Positions 57,487-64,000 of a stretch of DNA of 64,000 nt are shown here, in pieces. A program made the translations under genes and the position numbers. The DNA comes from Porphyra umbilicalis (lineage: Eukaryota > Rhodophyta > Bangiophyceae > Bangiales > Bangiaceae), in assembly GCA_002049455.2 (NCBI GenBank), contig KV918797.1, forward strand, positions 1 to 64,000, read 5' to 3'. Under the pieces are notes generated by a model, which searched no databases, was not told where the DNA came from, and was given only the letters and a program-made list of their open reading frames with translations. Every line of letters begins with the position of its first letter. Position 1 is the stretch's first letter.

Positions 57487-58306
57487 TCAATCCAACGAAA
57501 ACGGGAGCGCGTCGGAAAAGGGGATCTCCTCCCCATCGGCGTACACGCCCTGGTACACGCGGAGCCACTCGAGCGTCACGCCCGCCCCCGCCTCGGTCGG
57601 CGCAAAGAGGTGGTTGCGCCCATTGGGCAGCCGCTCAAAGTAGGAGCCGAGCTTGGAGCGCGCCACCCGATCCCGCTCGTCCGTCGCCCACCCCGCCCGC
57701 GGCGGCTGCAGCGGCACGACGAGCGCGTCGGCGCCAAACGTCGGCCCGTCCTCAGGCGTATCAATGACCGCCGTGGCCCCGCGGCCGACTTTGCGGAGTT
57801 TGATCGGCCGCCCCCCCGCCGTGTCCCCCGTCGGCCACGTGAAGAGGAAGGCGGCGATGGAGCCGCGGGCCTCCCCATAGCCGACCCACCCCTTGGGGTT
57901 GTAGCCGCCACACACGGCCCCGCCGGCGGTGCGCGCGAGGACGACCGACGCGCCACGGAAGTCGACGGCGCCGTGGAACGCCTCGGCCGTCCACCCGTCG
58001 ACGGTGGCGTCATACGCGAGGCGCAGGGGGCGGGAAGCCAGCTGCGTGCGCGCGAGGAGGGGGCGGAAGAGCGCCACTTCAGGGCCGTCCCCGTCGACGG
58101 GGGGGGCCGTCTCTGTTAGCGTGGCGGGGTAGAGTTCGGGGAAGCGGTCCCGGTCAAAGCGCTTGAGGCCGAGGGGCTCTGCCTCAATGGCGCCAAAGAA
58201 AAAGGTGAAGAGGCGCTCGATGGGGCCGAGGGGGGGGGGGGGGGTTTGCCGCCCCCGCCGCCGCCGTCGGGGGGGGTACGGGGTCCCCGGGCGCCGCCGA
58301 CTGCAT
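57487..58306 (-). CDS. TLDc-domain protein (about 272 aa)
   Basis: The gene ends at TGA 57487-57489. The TLDc fold is seen in RPLRLAYDATVDGWTAEAFH (near 57990-58050), then the strand VCGGYNPKGWVGYGEARGS and AAFLFTW (near 57845-57935), and the C-terminal WLRVYQGVYADGEEIPFSDA. TLDc proteins are linked to oxidative-stress protection and V-ATPase regulation; plants have a similar protein with the same GYNPKGW step. Upstream the frame reads GPIERLFTFFFGAIEAEP. The likely start is the ATG at 58304-58306 (MQSAAPGD), which reaches this frame only if the C15 run at 58230-58244 has 14 or 17 bases, so a homopolymer error or slippage is likely. No transit peptide is clear. Confidence 0.75.
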
Positions 58307-59895
58307 CACTGGGGGGGGGAGGGGGGTATGGCGACCGCGTCGCTTGGTGGCAGCGGCGGCGAGTGGGGGGTGGGGGGTCGGCCCGACCAGAGGCGTCGTG
58401 CCGCCGACCGGTCGGCGCCGACGCCCACCGCCGCCGCGGGTCCGAGGGGCACAAACGCCACCCAGGGTGACATGGCGGTGCGCAGCGGCGGCCACCGCCG
58501 CACCGACAACGGCGGCGCGCTGAGGCGCCGTGGCGCTGACCGGTCGTCGACAGAGCGGGCGGGATGGCAGTCGCGGACAGTGAGGGCGGGATGGCACCCC
58601 CGCGGGGCGACGGGAAGCTGCCGCCGACGGACCGCCAGAGGCACCCCCAACGGATGGCGGAACACGAGGGCGGCGTCGGCGGAAGAGCCGTCAGGCGCGC
58701 GGGGGTCATCGACTGAGAGGCAGCTGGGACAAGTCAGCGGCGTTGGAGACAAGCCAGCGGCGTTGGGGACAAGCCAGCGGCGTTGGGGACAAGCCAGCGG
58801 CGTTGGGGACAAGCCAGCGGCGTTGGGGACAAGCCAGCGGCGTTGGGGACAAGCCAGCGGCGTTGGGGACAAGCCAGAGGCGCGTCCGAGACCCGCCAGA
58901 GGCGTCTCAGTCGACTACACTTTAGTCGGAAGCGTCGCTTCGCCAGTACCCGCTGTGCCTGCGCCGAGTCGAGGAGCGGGCCCCGCGGAGCTCGGCAGAG
59001 CTCAACGGCAACGTCGAACCGTCGCGTCACAAAAGACTTGAACGCGGCAGACATGACCGCTACAAGTTTGAAAGACCCTAAAGTAGACAGCCCTTCTCCA
59101 TAATTATGACGTGATCCAGGAGCCAGCGCTCAAGAGCCAATCTGCCCCCCCAGAGACAAGCAGACCACCACACAAGAGTCTGGGCCCCCCCTTCATGGCC
59201 CAGTGGGTGGCTGCATCTCCATCTTTTTGTGATCTCGCGAACTCGGAGAGTGACGGGGGGGGTTGCGCGGTGTCGCAGCCAGGGGAGGGGGGGGGCCACG
59301 CGGCATCGCTCAGGCGGGGTTGGGGCCGCTCGCGGCGGCGGGGCGTGCGCGGCGGTGCTTCCCGAGGTCAGCCCGCGGTGCTATCAGGTCAGACACCACG
59401 CATCCACGTCCGACATCTGACGCTCCCGTTCCGCCGCCCACCGCCCCGTCCTCCTTCCCCTACCCCCTCCACAGCTCCCCTACGTCCAGCATCCCCTGAC
59501 GACCCACTCACGTTTGTCCATTCCACGAGGTACGTGTGCGGGACGGGCGGTCACGGCGGCGATTGGCGGGACAACCTGGGTGCGAGCATGGACGCCGCCG
59601 GGGGCGGCGGACTCCCGGAGACAGCGTCTTCTTCTTGAGTGCTCGGTGCTTGGCCAAGCTCCCCTGCTTTCTGCCAGGCTAGGGACTGACCTTTGCTCTT
59701 CTTATACGGAATGTATCCCATGTCGCGTCCATATGCCTGCCATTCGTGTTTGTCTGGTGCGATCGGTTGTGATGCCTTGCCCGTCGCGGTCTGCTCCCTC
59801 GCTGACAATCTTTTCGGGCTGACCATGCACCTGCCTCCTGCCTCCCAACCGTCACCTTCCGTCCTCACCTACCCTTTACTGCGCGGCGCAGCGCC
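58307..59895. other. Intergenic region between TLDc and PsbQ' genes
   Basis: The two genes are divergent, so both promoters lie here. The left part is GC-rich and low in complexity, a 20-bp minisatellite lies at about 58727-58876, and the right part (59640-59895) is less GC-rich, as expected for a promoter/5' UTR. No further gene is supported. Confidence 0.45.
58727..58876. repeat. 20-bp minisatellite, about 7.5 copies
   Basis: The unit GTTGGGGACAAGCCAGCGGC repeats with nearly perfect identity; only the first copies vary. It sits upstream of both divergent host genes. Confidence 0.85.
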
Positions 59896-60744
59896 ATGGC
59901 TTTTGTCCTCCCGACCGGTGCCGTCGGCGCCAGCAGCCTGCATGGCGCTCGCGTAGCGACGCCGGCGGTGTGTGCCAACGCTGGCATTGCGATGCGGGCA
60001 GGCGGTGACGCGCCGACCCGCCGCGCGGTCCTGGCCGGCGCGCTGGCCGCCGCGGGCCTCGCGATCCTGCCGGACACCGCCCAGGCCATGGGCGGGGAGG
60101 GCGCGAAGCAGTCGTTCTTTGGCGCCAAGTCCATCTCCAACCCCTTCACCTACAATGAGAAGTCCAAGGGGCCCATTGTTTACAAGGTACGTTGGGTTTT
60201 GTTGTGGGGAGAGCTACGCACTCGAGCTTCCTCGACGAGTTTACATGGGTTGTCAAGAGTTACTCTGTGGTGCCTGTGCTGAGAGCTGTATTGTTCGACT
60301 GTCAGGCTCGTTACTGACTATTTCTTCATCCTGTCGGTCTCTATCCTTTCGACTTTCGTTGCGGATGTGCTTCCTGCCGCCCACTTGGTCTCGACATCAC
60401 AGCCGTACAACGATGACGAGAAGGCGTACCTCGAGAAGATTGTCACTGACTCCAAGAGCAGCTTGAAGTCCACGGACGGCCCGATCCTGGACAAGAGCTG
60501 GGAGGAAGTGCGGTCGCGGCTGCGGCTGGAGATGAGCCTCCTCCGGAAGACACAGGTGGAGCTCAACAAGAAGATCACGGACCCTAAGTCCAAGGCCGCT
60601 GCCGAGAAGGCCTATGAGCAGTTCAAGAAGGACATTGACAACCTGGACTATGCCGCGCGGACCAAGAACCAGGACAAGGCGCTCAAGTCGCGCGGCTTTG
60701 CCATCACCAGCCTCGACGCGTGGGTCAAGGCCGTCGGCCTCTAG
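59896..60744 (+). CDS. psbQ': PsbQ'-type photosystem II extrinsic protein precursor (210 aa)
   Basis: This nuclear gene encodes a lumenal subunit of the photosystem II oxygen-evolving complex. Two exons (59896-60186 and 60403-60744) join in phase 0 to give 97+113 residues. The N-terminus is bipartite: a Ser/Ala/Gly-rich plastid transit part (about 1-40), then a twin-arginine lumenal signal with RR at 42-43, a hydrophobic core and a TAQA site ending at residue 64. The mature part of about 146 residues fits the four-helix bundle of the PsbQ family; it is rich in Lys, Asp and Glu (NDDEKAYLEK, EEVRSRLRLEM, YAARTKNQDKALK). Red algae and diatoms carry the PsbQ' form. The stop is TAG. Confidence 0.85.
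60187..60402 (+). other. Intron of the psbQ' gene (216 bp)
   Basis: Donor AAG|GTACGT, acceptor TCACAG|CC, phase 0. It is T-rich compared with the exons and contains in-frame stops. Confidence 0.85.
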
Positions 60745-62631
60745 GGATGCGGTACCCACCTTTTTTTTTCCTTCTCTCCCCCTTCTGATGCGTGATGCGT
60801 GTGGCGCGGGTTCCGTCCAAGGTTGGACGGGGCAGGTGTCGCCTGACGGTCGGGCGGTCGCGGCGTGGCTACCCGGCGGGGTGTCGGCGGCGGAGGCTGC
60901 CCTGTGGGTGCCGTATTTTTCCCACCTTTTGCTTGCGGTTTTTTTTTTCCTCAATCCAGAGCATACGGGTCCCGCTGGTGCGTGAGGCGCATTTAGATTT
61001 TCCCCTCTAATGCCCGCGTTGTTTCTGTCCGCCGTGCACGTTTGCAGTGGAAGACGTGGCGGTGTCTGAGCAGCTTCTCCGGTTCGGGAGTTGGCACGTT
61101 TGATCAAGGCGTGGTGCGTTTGCCACCTCCGCGGACGTTGACGTGACCCGTCTGCCCCAGACGACGCCGTTGCACGTCCAAGGGCGCCTGGACTCTTAAA
61201 TGCATACCTTATGTTTGCCAGTCTACGTGGAAACCCCCTCTTGCCTGTCGCCACAGTGGCGGTCCCGCGTGCGCCAAACTTCCAGGTTGCCGGCTCGCGG
61301 TCGCCAGACGCGTGACCGGTATGTGTTTCTGTCACGCGAGAGACTGAATCGTGTGTGAGCGGTGCGGAGTGCCTTGACAATGGCTTTTGGGCAGGGAGTA
61401 GCTGAGCTCGCACGTCTGTGTGTTTGGGGCATTGGAAACAACACTGCGGAAACAGTAACAGGTTCAATAAGGCTGCCAACTCTACGCTTTAAGGCCGGTG
61501 AGCATGCGCCAGCAAGGGACCCGCAACCCGCAAAACACCCACTCTCTTGCTGGGCAGTGTTGGCGCCGAGTGTGGCACTTGCGGAGGGCGACGAATCCTC
61601 GACAGACGTAGCCGCAGGAGAGCAGTTGCACCCTTACAAAACGCAAGGGTAGCAGCTATGTCCACGAGACAAGGCATTCGTAGGAGTCTCTCGCTGATCA
61701 TCGCGACGAATTAAAAGAGTCCGCGGACCCGCGCGAGAAAGGAAAGTGGAAACAACCGCCCTTGCATTCCATGGCTACTCTAGCTGTCTATCGAGCTCCG
61801 ACACCCCGGCTCCGGGAGCCCCACGTCGCCCTCAGAGGTGACCCGAGGCCGTCGGCGAGGTCGTGGGTTGACGTGGCAAACGGCTGTGCCCGGCGGGTGG
61901 GGGTGGATCGGGCGCCCACGCCGACCACGCAGAGATTGATCCCCCGTGACCCCGCCCCGCACTCCACCGTCAAAGGCAGGCGGACCGCGCCCCCCACGCC
62001 TCGGCCGGATCACGAACGCTTGCTGTCGGGGGCGGCCCGCACGTGGCTCGCTGGCAGGGGCCGCCGTCGACCAACCACGGCGCGGGGTGGCCGTCACAGG
62101 TGCCATTCCCTTGCTGCGCGGGCGCGTGCCCGCGCTGCACCCCCCCCCCCTTGCCGCTTCGGGCGTGCGGCCGGGACCGTCGCCGCCTGCGCCAGCGCGT
62201 GCGCGACTCGCTGTTTGTTGTTGCTGTCTGTTGACAGGGCGGGGCTGCCCCCCCCTGTCCTTCTTTCCCTCGTCGCGGCCCCTGCTCGGTATCGGCGTCA
62301 TTTCTGGCACGTCCCCACGGGGCTGCGCTCGTCTCTTTTTTCACCCTGTCGTGTTGTGCCCGCCTCCCCCGCCGTCTCCCCTGCGCTTCCCCCCCCCTCC
62401 TCGCGGTGTGGTGCCTTGCCCCTGCGGTACACCCCTGACGGTACTCTGTCGAGGAGCGCCCCCCCTGTGCCCCCCCTCCGCCGCTGGCGGCCGCCATGGC
62501 CGCGCGGCGGCCGCGCCCCCTCCTCATCCCCCCCCCCCCCTCCTCATTCCCCCCCCCCCCCCCGCATCCCCCCCCCCCCCCCCCACCTCCCCCTCTACCC
62601 CTCTGCCCCCGACGATGAGCGGCAGCGCCAC
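60745..62631. other. Intergenic region upstream of the last gene
   Basis: It starts with the PsbQ' 3' flank (T runs at 60760-60770 and near 60940). No gene is supported. From about 61950 it becomes C-rich, with runs at 62527-62585 just before the next start codon. Confidence 0.45.
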
Positions 62632-63110
62632 ATGGCCGCCGCCATTGCCATCCCCTGGTCGTCGGTCGACATGGCGACCGGCGCCGCCGTCGACGGCATC
62701 GGCACCAAGGGCCCCTCCGCCGCCCCCCCGCGGCGGCGGCGGCGGCGGCGGCGGCCGCCGGCAAGCGCCTCGTCACCTTTGCCACCGACCTCCCCGCCGG
62801 CAGCGGGGGCCCCGGCGTCGCCGCCGCCGCGCGGCGGCGGCGCCCGCGTGGCGCCCTCGTCGCCCTCGGCGGCCGCGCCAACGCGCTCGCCGACGGCGCG
62901 TCGCGGGGGCGGCTGCTCGCGGGCCTCGCGGCCGGCGCGGGCGGCGCCGCCCCGTGGGCGGTCGCGCCCCCAACCTACATGGCCCTTTATTTGGGGCGCC
63001 GCTGGGCGGGCGGCGACGCGCAGGGGCCCGCCGATATTGACGCCGACGCCCAGTGGTCGGTCGTGACCGCCGCCGCCTTTGCGCGCACGGCCACCGATGG
63101 GGGTGGCGGC

Positions 63111-63145
<35 letters not shown>

Positions 63146-64000
63146 GCAGGGGGGGGCGACGACGGCCTCGGCGGCGCCCCCGATGCGCTTGGTCGCCGAG
63201 CTGCCACCGCCCGCCACCGCCGCGTCGGCGGCGGTGGCGGCGGGCGGGCGGGACCACCCCGTCGAGGCGCTCGCCGCCGTCTTTGCGGCCGCCGCGGCAG
63301 GCGGGGCGTTGGCCCCTCCCCCCGGCGGCTGTGGCGCCGCCGGCGACGCGGCGGCCGTGTTCGGCGGCCCCCGCGGCGGGGCGGCGGCGGGGCGGCGGCC
63401 CGACTTTGCCGACGTTGGCGCGCAGCCGGCCTACTTGGTCGACCCGTTTCCGGGGGGGGACGCCGCTGCGTGGCCGGCGCTGTCGCCGCCGCCGCCGTCG
63501 CGGGGGGGGGGGGGGGTCGCCCGCCGGCGGGGCGGCTCCCCGTCGACGGGCCGGGCTTGGGGGGGGGGGGGGGGAGGGCGCCCAAGCGCCGACGCCGCCC
63601 GCAATGACGGGCGGCCGCGCGTCGAGGGGGGGGGGAGGGGGGGGTCCCCACCATTGGGGTGGCCCCCAACGGTGGTGGGGGCGGCGACGCCCAAGCGCCG
63701 CCGCGGGCGGCTTGAGGATGGGGGGGGGGGGCGCCCGTCGGCGGTCGACGAGGACGACGGGGGCGGGGGCGGGGCGGGTGACCCGCCGCCGCCGCTGGCG
63801 CTACCGGCCGGGCGGCCGCGGGCGGCTGCCGCCGCGTCGGCGGCGGCGGCGGCACCCGCGGCGGCGGCAGTGGCGGGGCGGCTGGCGGTGCTGCCGGCGG
63901 CATTGGCGCCACCGCCGCCGGCACGGGCGGCGGCTGGGGAGTCCCGCCCCGCGGCGGCCGCGACCGAGACACTCGACGACTTGCCGCCGGTGCTGCGGCG
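62632..64000 (+). CDS. Ala/Gly/Pro-rich protein, 3'-incomplete
   Basis: A coherent frame runs from about 62735 to the window end without a stop: GKRLVTFATDLPAGSGG, PTYMALYLGRRWAGGD, QWSVVTAAAFARTATD, then Gly and Ala runs, PKRRRGRLEDGG and TETLDDLPPVLR. The ATG at 62632 (MAAAIAIPWSSVDMATGAAV) is one register away and joins this frame only if the C run near 62724-62730 is one base longer, so a homopolymer error is likely. The basic KRRRGR patch followed by acidic residues suggests a nuclear protein. I recognise no domain. The codon pattern is strongly GC3-biased, as in the PsbQ' and TLDc genes. Confidence 0.5.

Noticed and set aside
62600-63972. Long minus-strand Arg/Pro-rich open frames
   Set aside because: They are shadows of Ala/Gly-coding GC-rich DNA; the plus frame has ordinary ordered segments, the minus frames do not.

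Overview
The window looks like nuclear DNA of a red alga, most probably a bangiophyte of the Porphyra/Pyropia kind. The DNA is very GC-rich and full of homopolymer and triplet runs. Spliceosomal introns are small, and an intron-containing gene for a PsbQ'-type thylakoid-lumen protein lies at 59896-60744. The organism assignment is an inference from that gene and the composition. Only about three host genes are visible, all in the last 7 kb: a TLDc-domain protein (57487-58306, minus), the PsbQ' precursor (59896-60744, plus) and an Ala/Gly-rich protein that runs off the right end (from 62632, plus). The other 57 kb is almost entirely mobile-element DNA, much of it nested.

Region 1 (0.5-12.9 kb) carries two convergent gene pairs: an intact PIF1-type helicase facing a Crypton-type tyrosine recombinase, then an unknown protein facing a long Ala/Pro-rich protein with a SAP-like motif. 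A 747-bp non-autonomous hAT element with an 8-bp target duplication sits inside the recombinase gene. These four genes may be one large Crypton-like element with its own helicase.

Region 2 (12.9-29.4 kb) is mostly gene-free. It holds a relic at 14.2-14.7 kb and one young Ty3/Gypsy element with a chromodomain (18989-27549; 395-bp LTRs about 98.5% alike; duplication TGAAG).

Region 3 (29.4-34.5 kb) holds a decayed unknown gene set (plus) facing a second PIF1-type helicase gene (minus). A third, N-terminal-only copy of this PIF1 family lies at 53.7-54.4 kb.

Region 4 (36.5-52.1 kb) is a KDZ (Kyakuja-Dileera-Zisupton) DNA transposon gene on the minus strand. It has a SWIM-like zinc finger, the KDZ core and a C-terminal Ulp1-type cysteine protease. 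An older Ty3/Gypsy element (36542-47421; duplication GCAAC; LTRs about 7% diverged) has inserted near its 3' end, and a hAT-like miniature element has inserted into the gag region of that one. The order of events is therefore KDZ, then LTR element, then miniature element. A tandem array of about 157-bp units lies just upstream of the KDZ gene.

Region 5 (52.1-64 kb) moves from repeats into the host genes. The TLDc gene and the last gene each need a one-base change in a homopolymer to stay in frame, which points to sequencing errors or slippage in these C/G runs. Percent identities and repeat boundaries were read by eye and are approximate.
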